Source: Aphelidium insulamus | Lineage: Eukaryota; Aphelidiomycota; Aphelidea; Aphelidiaceae | Reading direction: 5' to 3' | Length of the DNA: 57,023 nt | NCBI GenBank assembly: GCA_036784855.1 | Contig: JAZDSV010000060.1 | Coordinates: forward strand, 20,001-77,023 | Made by a program: the position numbers and the translations under genes | The notes under the pieces: model-generated | What the model was told of the DNA's origin: nothing | The model's input: the letters and a program-made list of their open reading frames with translations, nothing else | Databases searched by the model: none | Shown here: positions 11,201-21,933 of the stretch, piece after piece | Position numbering within the stretch: the stretch's first letter is position 1 | Layout of the letters: the number at the start of each line of letters is the position of its first letter

Positions 11201-12079
11201 TTACGCCTGAGAGCGCTCCGCCGTGGCATTTGTTGGTGACATGAATCCCGCATAGGCGTTCTGAGTGGGGCGTGGCGGAGGAGGTGTTCTGCGACGTGAC
11301 GGCTGTTTTTTGCTGCCGCGTCGCCGCAAAACCACTACAACAATGATCACCAAGGCTAATCCACCGATTATAGGCAACACAATGGTCAGTACGTAGGTAG
11401 TGTCAGTTGCGCTGTCCACCGTGGATCCGCGCAGATCTTGCGCTGCCACATTGCTGTTCAGAATTTGAGTGAAAATAGGAGCGGGCGCAGTTGGCACGAC
11501 GCCAGTAGTGTTGGTCAGCTGACCGCCATCTTTGATAACGTCCAGCTGGATGCGATCGGCTGGCGTTGTTTCGACTGTCGCGCTGAGCCCCGATGGGAAA
11601 AAGGAAATGATTATCGAATCTGGCAGCACATTAGTCGTGCCTTCATCGGCGCCTACGGTGCACGAGGCCACCAGCGTGCTCAAACGATTCCCCGGCTCAA
11701 TACGCGCGATTGATTTGCTCTTTGGGCGCAGCGTGTACCACTGCGGTACGTTGAAATTCTGTGCGCCTGTCGAGTCTGTGGCGGGAGTTGAGGTAAACAC
11801 TGCATTGCTACTGGTGATATTCGCGGTGGTGGACTTGAATCGGAACTGCACAGTCCAGTCGTAATCGATTGTAGTATTGTCCGACCCAACGCGCAAGCTG
11901 AATCCAAATGGAAGCTGGTAGTCGGTGGATGCAGTCGTGCCGAGGAATTCGTATTGCAAATATGCCATCATTCCGTACGGATTAGCCGTGGACTGATTAA
12001 CATAATGAGGAATTGCGGTGCTTTGAGTGAGAGCAGTCGTGGCAAATAGCCCGACTGCCAGCACAAGTTTGCTCAGCAT
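11201..12079 (-). CDS. type I membrane protein of unknown function, Pro-rich cytosolic tail
   Basis: Unrecognised 292-residue protein in one exon, ATG at 12079. Residues 1-20 form a signal peptide (MLSKLVLAVGLFATTALT). An ectodomain of about 200 residues is rich in Ser/Thr and has several N-glycosylation sites (NQS, NTT, NIT, NTT) and few cysteines. One transmembrane helix (about 228-251, YVLTIVLPIIGGLALVIIVV) is followed by RRRGSKK as a stop-transfer signal and a cytosolic tail with PPPPRP, a possible SH3 ligand. The layout suggests a cell-surface or wall-associated single-pass protein. No enzymatic motif is visible. Its start is only about 70 bp from the 3' end of squalene synthase on the same strand, so its promoter must lie in or close to that gene's last exon. 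Confidence 0.7.
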   Translation of the reverse strand: MLSKLVLAVGLFATTALTQSTAIPHYVNQSTANPYGMMAYLQYEFLGTTASTDYQLPFGFSLRVGSDNTTIDYDWTVQFRFKSTTANITSSNAVFTSTPATDSTGAQNFNVPQWYTLRPKSKSIARIEPGNRLSTLVASCTVGADEGTTNVLPDSIIISFFPSGLSATVETTPADRIQLDVIKDGGQLTNTTGVVPTAPAPIFTQILNSNVAAQDLRGSTVDSATDTTYVLTIVLPIIGGLALVIIVVVVLRRRGSKKQPSRRRTPPPPRPTQNAYAGFMSPTNATAERSQA

Positions 12080-12147
12080 TGTTCAAAGAATACGAATACA
12101 ATAGAAAATGAGAAAGAGCAACTTGCGGCGCCGACATGCCCCAAGTT

Positions 12148-13896
12148 TTACGTGCGATAGATCGCAAAGAGGCAGCCAATCAGAAGCACCGATAGGATCT
12201 CCTTGCGATCGCTTGGATCGTGCAGATGCCGCGTGACCATTATTAAGGGGCACCTGTTCAATAGTAATTGAGCGCCAGAATACGAATGCATTAATATGAT
12301 AAGGCGCTGTTTATTGATATTTGTTCACTGTGAAGAATGTGACGCGATCCACGCGTCCGCTCTGCCCAGCGCCGTACTGATTTCCAGCGCATGCTTGTGC
12401 TGGCCCGGTCTCAGTCGTGTTGCAATGCTGGAACAAAAGTGCTGAAAGACAGATACAACGTCCTTCATGGAGTCGGTTTTCGCTATAAGCTTTAAAGCAA
12501 GTCCCTTCCGAATCTTGACGTTTGATTCAAACACGCGGTAATTATCAAAGCACAACGCCAGCGTTGCAATCGCCATGACCTACGTGAGCGTTAACCAGAG
12601 CAAAATGCCCTTACTGAATACATACCTGGGGAATAGCGCAGAATCGAAATACGGATTTGTTGCGCAAGAGAGACATGAATTCGAGACAGTCGGGAATGAG
12701 TTCCAACGCGTCTAAAATCAGATGGTTCAAACAGTCCACGGCAGCAACCATGTTGTTTTTATCGCGAAAATCGCCCAAGTCCGCCACATATTGTGACCTT
12801 TACGGTACACAAGTTTAAACAAAATCAGAGAAAAAAAAATCATCTCGCATACCATATTTCTTTGGGGTAAAACGTTCGCCCATCACAGTAATCCTCAAGA
12901 TAATCTCGAATAATGTTCACCTTTTGCAGAAACAACCCCATCGAGTTTGCCAGTTTCTCCTCGCCGGAAATTGCTGGATCTGCATACAAACACAAATTAC
13001 ATGAGCTTTGAATGCCGGCAAGGTAAGTAATACATTATCAAGTTATCCATAAAGAACACATTGCACAGCTGAGCACCCACCCTCTAAGCCACTTGAGGCA
13101 AACATTCTGCACAGGCCTACGCCCACCAGGCCGGCGACGTAGTGACAGTACAGATCCCAATCTTCTTTGGTGTTGATGTGTGCGACTGCCGCAAAATCTG
13201 CCATACCCGCTCCCATTTGCATACAAATATCCTGGATCACTTGTTGATAGCTAGAGTACGAGCCATTAGCCTTTACAATTAGCCTTGTGCTGCTTCCTAC
13301 GCGTACCATGGACGGAGTAGCAGAAACTGTTCGATGACCGCATCAAAGTTTTGCAAGAGCACCGCATCCTTTTCCGTAGGCGAGTCTAGCATAGCATAAA
13401 TATATATACATATCGAAGAAGAACAATAATAACAATAAATAAGCAAGAGATTATCGTAGAACGCTCTTGCGGACAGAATGCACGATGCGCACTTTGGTGA
13501 AAGCTCCAGCCACGCTTTCGAAGCTTTTCGTGAAACGTGCGCAACTCTGGAATCTTTACGTCCAACGCAATGCTCATATCATCCTCTGAGAGGGGCGTCA
13601 CTCCAGTGCACATGCAACACACAATAATAGTAGAGCGGTGTACCAACGGTGTCCAAGCCGCGCAGCACGAGATAGAATATAGCCACGGCATCACGCAATT
13701 CCGCATCCAGGCTGCGGACTACGGCGGCAAAGCTGCGGCTGGTCGCGTCCAAATACATGTAGCACTGATTACGGGAATCTTTGGCACACCCCGCATGCGT
13801 GTCTGTGTCAGACGCATGCCCTTGAGAGAAGAGCTGGTGTCGCGCGACGGCAACAAGCTCCGTTGGGTGCAAAACCAGCTGAATCAGCGTGTCCAT
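12148..13896 (-). CDS. ERG9: squalene synthase (farnesyl-diphosphate farnesyltransferase)
   Basis: Joins two farnesyl diphosphates head to head to give squalene, the first committed step to sterols, on the ER membrane. ATG at 13896 ([20 protein letters not shown]). Conserved parts in order: [31 protein letters not shown] (read across an intron at about 13640-13590; the first Asp-rich motif), [32 protein letters not shown], then [10 protein letters not shown]-like residues on the minus strand near 12900 (second Asp-rich motif) and [11 protein letters not shown] last exon (about 12225-12148) joined across an intron at 12329-12253 supplies [19 protein letters not shown], a tail anchor as in fungal enzymes; without that splice the protein would end at 12325 with no anchor. 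About seven introns. Identity is firm. Confidence 0.93.
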
Positions 13897-14167
13897 AGAT
13901 GCAGATGCGTGTGTGCTTCTCACGGCGTTTATGCAAATGGCGTAATTAAATTGCGATGTATGCTTGATGTAAATATAGTAAAGTGGTTCTCTGCATGCGT
14001 ACTAATGCCACTACTCATGTGCATGTTTATCGCGTATAGAGAAATTATTGCCCGCGAGTTCAAGTATGTATAAGGCATATACAGTCTACTTCATTTCTGC
14101 AGATTCCACGCAAGTTGGGCCAGAGACTAACTTGCGATAAGTAGCACCACTTTTCCAGCAATTCAGA

Positions 14168-15323
14168 CTATATTACAGGTTCTGCTTTGTGCAGCACGGC
14201 GGTAACCACGCGCTCTGCACCGACAAAGTCTGTCCAAATGCGGACATTGGAGTAGCCCGCTACTTGAAGCAATTGGGCGACAGAGCGACTCTGGTGGAGG
14301 CCGCCCACCTCCAATACCAGAGACGGCACTGTATAGTCGTGGCCGCGTGACGTTTCCGACTGGTCCGGCATTGTATCGCCATCAAAGTTGAGAGGCGCGA
14401 CGGGAATGTCAGAAGTGTCCCTAGGCTCCCCGCGGACTCTTTGCGCCGCCACAGTCACATCAGGCAACCACTCCACTAAGCGGCGATAGTACTGCATGCC
14501 ATCACAGTTCGCATCCATGTCGCCCACCAGAGCCCGCACGTCCTCCCACTGCTTTACGGACTGATCTAGCGCTGCCACCTCGGCGGATGAAATGTATGGC
14601 ACGTTTGCCACCACAACGTGCGGGCGATACCGTATCATATGTTCTGACGGCTGCAGCATATCACCCAGACTTATGTCTAGAGGTGCTGCTGCTGGAGTGG
14701 TGTAGGCGGTGGTAGTGGCGGTAAAGCTATTGGTATGCGACGACGGGACGAGACGACGCGCATTCAACCGCGCCAACCGAACGGCGTGCTGGCTGATATC
14801 CACCGCCAGCACGTGATCGACGTGTTGGGCGCAGTGGCGAGCAAGAGAGACGGATATGCATCCAGTGCCACAACCCAGCTCCATGACGCGCAGTCCTCGC
14901 TGGCCGGAACGCGTCATTCTCTGTATAAGCCACCATGTCATCTGCTCCGTTTCCGGCCTGCAAGACCGTGAGCACATAGCGGTCAGCGGCGGGCAGTGGA
15001 TTGTGGTAGGAGAGGGAGGGAGAGAGAGAGAGAGCGAGAGAGACAGATGTGTATGTGTGCAAGTACCGCGGTATTAGGACGGGCGGGCGGACCGTGAATG
15101 GCAGTGTGCAGAACGGCTGGGTGCCCAGGATGTACTGGAGCGGCTTGTGGCGCACAGCGCGATCTTCAACCAGCCTGCGCAGTCGAGTGGCGCGCTCACC
15201 TGGTGTGCGCAGAGGTCTTGTGGTGCGAGACACGTGGTCCCTCAGCCACCGAAGCTCTTGGCGAGCCTCACTCAGCGAAGATACCGCGCCAGACTTTAGC
15301 AATCGGCGTGCCAGCATGTCCAT
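14168..15323 (-). CDS. MTQ1: MTQ1/PrmC-type release-factor glutamine methyltransferase
   Basis: SAM-dependent enzyme expected to methylate the GGQ glutamine of the mitochondrial release factor. The ATG at 15323 (MDMLARRLLKSG) is followed by an Arg-rich start suited to mitochondrial import. The N-terminal helical part ends with HKPLQYILGTQPF and VLIPRPETE, the latter joined across an intron at about 15066-14958. The SAM-binding motif is MELGCGTGCISVSLA (about 14875). The catalytic motif reads ANVPYI at about 14605 instead of the usual NPPY, an unusual Pro-to-Val change at the second position. Between these is a low-complexity Thr/Ala insert (about 14740-14680). The C-terminus keeps LVLEVGG. 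The stop is at 14168. Family certain; the exact substrate is inferred from the family. Confidence 0.88.
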
Positions 15324-15344
15324 ACACAAATCTATTGATAGTCA

Positions 15345-18300
15345 TCACGTGGCCCAGTTCCATCGGGGAAACAGAGAGGACGCACGGCGCGAGTTGTCGC
15401 CTTCAGAGCCGTCACCCGACCATGCCACTATGCCACTTGAGCGGGCGGAAAATACACTTGCCGTGTCTGATGCCGCGTCACCACTGTTGCGTTCCGGCAT
15501 CTTTGCCATGAACGTGTACCGCGCAAGTGATGGATGTGCATTGGGGTTCGTGGAGATCCTCTGCTCTTGATCCTTTGTCAGCGTTGCCGGGGCAGCACTG
15601 GGCGGGAGTACTTTGGCGTCAAGCCGTGCGGCAGGGACAGAACTTGACCTTGCTGTACCAAAGAAATCCAGATCTGAAAATATGGATGACGTGCGTGTTT
15701 GGTCATTTCCGTCCAGCTCGTTGGATGACACAATTACCGCGGTGCTATTGGCCAAGTTGGATGAGCGTGCCGGCTGGTACTTTGACACTGGGCGCTGTGC
15801 AGGTCGGCGCGATACCTGCTGACTCGGCTCCTGGCCACTATGGTCCAGCGACGACGAATCGGTATAATAGCTAAGTATGTCAAAGGAGTTTCGGTGCTGG
15901 CCATCGGCGCTTCGGTTACCCTGTGGCGCGGGCCCCTGCATGTACACGTAGGTCGGTTCCTTGATTATGATCTGGCCATTTGCATTTGCTGCTGCGGGGT
16001 CTTTGGGCCAAGCATTGTTTCCACTGTTCATCCACTGCTCGTCCAGGAGGCGCGAGAATCTAAAGTCTGCCGTGAAGGTGCTTTTGGTGGTGTTGTAATC
16101 GCGGCCCATATTGATGGGTGCAATGGACTGCTGATCAGCTGGTACCTGCTTGTTGTGATCACTGGCTGTTGATACGGCGCCAAATCGTCGTGTCCTAGGC
16201 GATGGCTCTTCGCGTGGCTCAAATGCAGCCTTTTTGGTGGGCGCCGACTTTTTCCACAGTCTCAGAATGGGCGATGCCTGCCCTTGCTGTTTGGTAGCCG
16301 CCGCCGGTGATGCAATGGTCGGAGTGTTGTTGACACGGCTTTGGTAGTATACGAAGACGAGAAACAGCAGGGCGCAGCACTGTAGCGCACCCACCGCAAG
16401 CATTCCACGAACACTCTCTGAAACCGTACCAGCAGGCATAAATTCAATTCCAGCCGCTGCAATGGACCCGACAATAAGCATAGCACCAAGTACCGTGGTG
16501 AAAGCCCGGCTGTCATGATACAAATGTTCCAGCGTCCTGTTGTGCAATCCGGCCCAGAATCCGACCGCCACAACAAGCACATTGAATGCCAAAATGGTGC
16601 CAACGATACTTGCAGCTCCCAGTGGGCAAATCGGAGTTTGTACATCGACGATATTTGTTTCCAGATCATATATCAGGTGGTGAAGGGCGGAGGTGCGCCC
16701 GCCGTCGCCTAGCAGCATCCAAAGCACCAGCAACATGGAATCTACAACAAGTAGCAGTGCCGTCCAACGTAACACTTTTGTCGGGTTCGCACCAACCGAG
16801 AATGAGCTGCCACTGTTTGAACGTTTCATTGAGACCGTGTATGCAGCCAGTGTACCGGCAAATGCAGTTATGCCCAGCGTAGAAAGCCATGCCCTCGCCG
16901 TGCAGCTCTGCAAAGCAGGTTGCAACATCCACAGCGCAGATGCAATGCACATGACAATAGCACTGCCGAGCAGAACTCCTAGCACCAGACGCGATCCCTC
17001 ATGACTACGCACGTACGACCAGCCGCCAGCAGCTAGGATCAACACAAAACACGCGGCCCCTGTGGCCAGCAGAACAATACCACCGGTGGATCTAAAGTCC
17101 ACGAAAGGGCAATCAATTTCCGCCGCTGCATCTGCCACCTGAGAGTACTCGATGCGACAACCCGCGCGCACCAGTTGCGAGGAGCTGAGCAGTGCACTGC
17201 CGTACCCCTGTCTCTGGTCGCACTGGTCCGCCGTGATAGTGATACTGCTGTTGCTGCACTTGGGCAACGACAGTGCGTTGATAATGGTGCATGCCCGTTC
17301 CGTAGATGATCGAACGTCAGCACCTTTGTACGCAATTTCCATCACTATCCGCCGGAATGGCTTCATGTCTGGAAACCAACTCTGTGTCACGGATGACGGA
17401 TTGCCAAACCGGACCGACTGTCCACGTCCAAGTACCGCGCCCACCAACGTCGACACTGCAGTTCTGTAGTTTGGCTGGCTACGGAGCGAGGTGAACGGCG
17501 GGGCCGTGTACATTATTCTGCTGGCCAAATCTGACAAGTATGGATTCTGGGCGGACGTTGTCCATATGACAAATCCCTGAAGCAGTTGGTTATACATAGT
17601 ACTGAAAAGATTTTAAAATCATATAGTACATACCCAGGCAAAGCTCTGACTTAAAACACCTGTAACCAATGATAGGCCATATCCGCTCAGGACTGTGGCG
17701 TTCCCGGGAGGATACGCGGGCAAGATCTCGGCCGAGCTGTCATTAGAGTTGGCCACGTACGCCAAATCAGACCTTCGGAAACCGGCACGTACATATCGTG
17801 GCGATACCAAAGACATTCCGGGGCCCCAAGTGACCTTGTCTTGGCAGCAGAAGGCAGGCTGCCAGTCAAGCGGGTTGCCCAGGGGCTGCGATTTGTAGTA
17901 CTCGAGGTCGTCGCTCGGCGGTACAAAGTCCAAATTGGCCAGTCCCTCGCGCCACAGCGGCGCAATTATATTGGACAATGCATCGACGAATCCGCCTTGG
18001 AGCAGTCCGCACCGGTCCTGCGTGTCCAGTACCGGGGTGCCAACAGATTGTGCTATGGACGCCAGCCACCGCGTCTCCTCGTCCCAGGAGGCGGAAAAGC
18101 GGAAAGGCGTCTGATACCCAGCCGCCTTGATCTGACGCAGGTATGACAGCAGGGTGTTCCACGTCCACTGATCAGAGTAATTGCTGCCCCAGTCCGCATA
18201 TGGCGGCGGCAACTTCAAGTTGAGCAAGTTGAGCATGGTCTTGTTGAATGCCAGCACGCGCGTATCCGTCAGCAATGGGTACGAGTACTGCGGCGGCGAT

Positions 18301-19078
18301 TGTTAGCACGTGTATGTACATTCGACATGCACACATATATACATACCCAAATGCCATTGGCACGGTAGTCCAAGCGATCCGCATCGGCGATATCGCTCAC
18401 GGGGAAGGGCGCGGTGCCCAAATACGGCGTGAGCGACATGATCATGCCAGCGTTGGCCAGGCCGGGCACTGTCATCGACTCGGCCACAATAAGCGATGGA
18501 CATGGCAGCAGGCTGGAAGCAGCTGATGAGCCGGTGGTAGAGTTACGCGCGCAGAATGGCCTCTTTATCCACTCGGTGTAGGGCACGCTAAAGATCTCCA
18601 TCTCCACCAGCGCCACGCTCGGCGGCAAAAACAGTGCGGTAAAGTCCACGGTTGCGCCACCGGTGGCGGGCGCGGATATGTTTAGTTTCTTGGCCATGGC
18701 ATTCACGAGAAATGCCTGCGCGGACCGAATGAGCGTTTCCGTGATGCGGTCAGTGAGCGGCATTGGGGTCCACACAACCAGTTTGACACGCGTGTCATTC
18801 CTGTACTCGCGGTGATCGCTCGGCTGCCGGAGCACACTGTCGGTATCAATACTGCCGAGGCCGCATAGTACGCGGGCGTGTGTAAGTCTGGCAGTTTGGA
18901 GTTGCGCCGCGACGGATGGCTGTCCAAAGTAGCCAAACATGAGGGGATATGGGAGGTTGACGACGCGCTGGCCACTGTCAGAGTGCAGAGAGGATGCCAG
19001 TGCTAAGCCGGCGGGAACAGTTTGCGCGCCGATGCCGCCAAGCAGCGAGCAGCATGCGAACAAGATAAATACGCGCAT
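15345..19078 (-). CDS. class C GPCR-like receptor with type II periplasmic-binding-protein ectodomain
   Basis: Predicted surface receptor of about 1,200 residues in three exons (introns near 18346-18291 and 17633-17601). ATG at 19078 opens a signal peptide (MRVFILFACCSLLGGIGA). The ectodomain, about 560 residues, contains a stretch like bacterial extracellular solute-binding proteins: YSYPLLTDTRVLAFNKTML, then LPPP, then WTWNTLLSYLRQI (about 18290-18120). From about 17081 to 16330 there are seven hydrophobic segments. After the second comes CTARAWLSTLGITAFAG, matching the conserved Cys and loop-TM3 signature of the metabotropic glutamate/GABA-B class. A CPLGAAS before TM5 also fits that class. 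A Ser-rich cytosolic tail of about 320 residues follows. It probably signals through G proteins; the ligand is unknown. 7TM class assignment is good; the domain combination is discussed under findings. Confidence 0.8.
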
Positions 19079-19438
19079 ATCGGCCACCGCCCAGCGAGCG
19101 CTATTGGGCAGCCAGTGGCAGCGAATAATTATGTTTGAAGTGTTGATGGCCGTCCTTGTTGAATACTTAATGGAATCAATCAATCCGCGCTTGTGCAACA
19201 TGGAACCGTGTCGTAATTATCGCGTCGGCCAATCAGAAAGCGCGACGCGTTGCACTCTTTCTTCTGGCATATTTTGCGGTGCCTGCGGGCTGTGCGCTGT
19301 GCCGTATTCAGCTATAAAGTTTGGTACCACATAGCAGATCAGTATCAATATATGTACATACTTGTGGGACTTTATGTTTTGTGGCGTGTCAGTTGAATAA
19401 ATAGTCAATTCCAAGACTTACCACAGATACAAATCACA
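19079..19438. promoter_or_regulatory. divergent promoter between GPCR-like gene and OMS1-like gene
   Basis: A 360-bp space between divergent start codons. CCAATCA lies at 19229-19235, a candidate NF-Y (HAP complex) site, and TATAAA at 19313-19318, 121 bp before the OMS1-like ATG. Both elements are directly visible; their use is inference. Nothing in the space looks coding. Confidence 0.45.
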
Positions 19439-20614
19439 ATGTCAGCCCGGCCCTGGTACAAATCAAATGCAGCAATTGCCGTCCATATCGGCGTGGCGTG
19501 GCTGGGCGTGAGCGTGTATATGAACTCGCTGGTGAAGAAGGAGCAGAGAAAACGGGCTCTAGTGGCTGGCTCAGGCAACCACAGCGAAATATCTTCTTCT
19601 GCCAGTGACGAGTCTTCTCCTATTGCTACACCAATGACCGCCAAGGATGCGCAGGTGGCCATTCACGCGCAGTCACAGACCTTTGACGCGCTGGCCGATC
19701 GCTATGACCAGGAGATTCGCTACGAGGAGCTCACGATGGGCATGGGCTTGCTGCGTCGTGCATTGCTGCGACATGCTCGGGCAAGTTGATATACCATCTA
19801 CACACATATATATATATATATATATATAATATACGATCTATCTATGCATAGGCGTATACAATGTCCATACTCAATGCATGCATATAATTAAATGAATGGA
19901 CTGCAGGGCGAGGTGTTGGAGGTGGCTGTGGGCACGGGACGCAACCTGCAGTACTATCCCAAAGCCAGGCAAGGCGCGCTGACATCGGTGACCTTTGTGG
20001 ACAGCAGCCGGCAAATGCTGCAGCAAACCGTGGCCAAGTTTGAGCAGCACGCCGACCGCTTCACTGTCGCGGGCAGTGACGGCACCACGACCGAGATTCC
20101 GGCGCACTTTGTGCAAATGGACTTGAAGGACTTGGCGACCGTGCCGGACAACTCGTACGACACCGTGGTGCAGACGTTTGGCCTGTGCTCGGTGGCGCCC
20201 GAACTGGGCAGTGCTGTGCCCGCGCTGTCATGCAACCACCACGATGGTGGCCGCGCTGACGACAGTGATGCCGTCAGTGCTGATACTGACAGCACCGTCA
20301 ACAAGGACAGTACGGCATGTGCCACCACTGCGCACCCGGTACACGTGTTGAACGAACTGGCACGCGTGTGTAGGCCCGGTGGACGCATACTGCTGCTGGA
20401 GCACGGCCGCTCCACCTACGACCTACTCAACCGGTCCATGGACAGCGGGGATCAGCGACACTTTGACAAGTGGGGCTGCTGGCCCAACCGTGACATACAG
20501 GCAATGCTGGACGCGTGCACCGCGCTGCAGGTGGAGTCGGTGACGCGCTGGCACTTTGGCACGACGTTCTACGTGGTGGCTCGGCCGCGGAAGGCGCCAC
20601 AGCCGGCGCACTAA
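19439..20614 (+). CDS. OMS1-like mitochondrial SAM methyltransferase
   Basis: Membrane-anchored class I methyltransferase of the OMS1/METTL7-like group; yeast Oms1 is a mitochondrial inner-membrane protein found as a suppressor of respiratory mutants, with unknown substrate. ATG at 19439; an early hydrophobic segment (AAIAVHIGVAWLGVSVYM) suits a membrane anchor. FDALADRYDQEI and EELTMGMGLLRRALL precede SAM motif I, GEVLEVAVGTGRNLQYY; FVDSSRQML and RPGGRILLLEHGRS follow. An acidic Ser/Asp/Thr-rich insert (about 20240-20330) separates two core strands. The single intron, 19781-19906, joins codon to codon (HAR to GEV) only if its donor is GC (GCAAGT), and it contains a TA repeat. The stop is followed at once by a GT run. 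Confidence 0.8.
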
Positions 20615-20661
20615 TAGAGGGTGTGTGTGTGTGTGTGTGTGTGTGACAGTGGCCTGCGTGC

Positions 20662-21933
20662 ATGTGGCTGTCTGACGCGCCGCTCTCCGTGCAATGGGCG
20701 GCGGCAGTGCTGCTACTGCTGCGTGTGCCGCCAGTGACTGGGTCTGCCGGCGATGCACAGCCCCGGTTCCAGCAGTGTGTGCAGGCGTGCGTGGCATCTT
20801 CGTCGTCTTCGTCGCCCGGTGCAGCAGTTGATGGGCGCGTGGCAGACTTTGGCACGCCTCGATGCAGCATCGACGACACCACGTGGACGTCGCCGCTGTG
20901 GTGGAGCGGCTGGTCGTGCCTGGCGGACTGCCGTTACCTGTGCATGTTGGCCGTGGAGCACGCGCGACACCAGGGCGACCATCTGGCCCCTGTGCTGCAG
21001 TACTTTGGCAAGTGGCCGTTCACGCGCCTTCTCGGCGTCCAGGAACCCGCATCGGTTCTGTTCTCCGTCCTCAACGGATGGGCACACTTGGTCGCGCTGC
21101 TGTGGCTGTGGCGCTACATGCCTGGCAGGCGGCGCAGGCGGCACACCGTTCGCGCTTGGCCCTTATACAGCGGGCCATTCGGGCGTCTGCTGCGCCGGGT
21201 GGAGCTGAACTGGCTTGCACGCGGCGGCGATGACGGAGACAAGCAGCTACCAGTGCTGGCTGAAGCGCATGGCACGCACAATGCGTTGTACGTCTACGCC
21301 GGCCTGGCCGCTGTCAACATCAACGCGTGGGTGTGGTCCGCGGTGTTTCATACGCGCGACCTGGCGTGGACGGAGCGTGCCGACTACTTTGGTGCCATGC
21401 TGTGTCTGGTGTACGCCACATGGACGGCGGTATATCGATGCACAGTGCTGTGGCACTACAGGGTAACTGCAACTGTCGTGCAGCGGGTGTGCGCCGTGGC
21501 TCTGGCCGCATTCTACGTGGCGCACGTGTCCTACTTGTCGCTGTGGCAGTTTGACTATGGCTACAATATGGCGGCCGGTGTGGCCATGGGCGCATTGCAG
21601 TCCACCATCTGGGTGTTCACATTGATTACAGAGTATGTATATATATATATATATACTTTATGTGAAATGATTACAACTTTCCGTAGACGGGCAGTGCATG
21701 CCAGGATGGGATGCTTGTGCATTGGCGCAGTGTTGGCTGCAATGTCACTGGAGCTACTGGACTTTGCACCGATTTTGGGGGCGATAGATGCGCACTCTAT
21801 CTGGCATTTGTGCACAGCACTGATTGCCCCATTTTGGTACGCCTTCCTCATTTGCGATGCGCGGTATCTGGTCGGGCGACAGAGCGACGGTAATCGCTGG
21901 GATGACCGCCAGGTAGCCCCGAAACTAAATTAA
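20662..21933 (+). CDS. PER1: PER1/PGAP3, GPI-anchor phospholipase A2-type protein
   Basis: ER/Golgi multi-pass protein that removes an acyl chain from GPI anchors during lipid remodelling. ATG at 20662, signal peptide, then a Cys-rich luminal part (QQCVQACVA, CSIDD, CLADCRYLCM). Family landmarks: QYFGKWPFTRLLGVQEPASV, NINAWVWSAVFHTRDLAWTE, RADYFGAML, FDYGYNM, and near the end LLDFAPILGAIDAHSIWH with the conserved Asp/His of the CREST hydrolase superfamily. One intron, 21633-21686, is 54 nt; because that is a multiple of three and has no stop, an unspliced transcript would still be open through it. Length of about 405 spliced residues is ordinary. It follows the OMS1-like gene by 47 bp on the same strand. 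Confidence 0.93.
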   Translation: MWLSDAPLSVQWAAAVLLLLRVPPVTGSAGDAQPRFQQCVQACVASSSSSSPGAAVDGRVADFGTPRCSIDDTTWTSPLWWSGWSCLADCRYLCMLAVEHARHQGDHLAPVLQYFGKWPFTRLLGVQEPASVLFSVLNGWAHLVALLWLWRYMPGRRRRRHTVRAWPLYSGPFGRLLRRVELNWLARGGDDGDKQLPVLAEAHGTHNALYVYAGLAAVNINAWVWSAVFHTRDLAWTERADYFGAMLCLVYATWTAVYRCTVLWHYRVTATVVQRVCAVALAAFYVAHVSYLSLWQFDYGYNMAAGVAMGALQSTIWVFTLITEYVYIYIYTLCEMITTFRRRAVHARMGCLCIGAVLAAMSLELLDFAPILGAIDAHSIWHLCTALIAPFWYAFLICDARYLVGRQSDGNRWDDRQVAPKLN

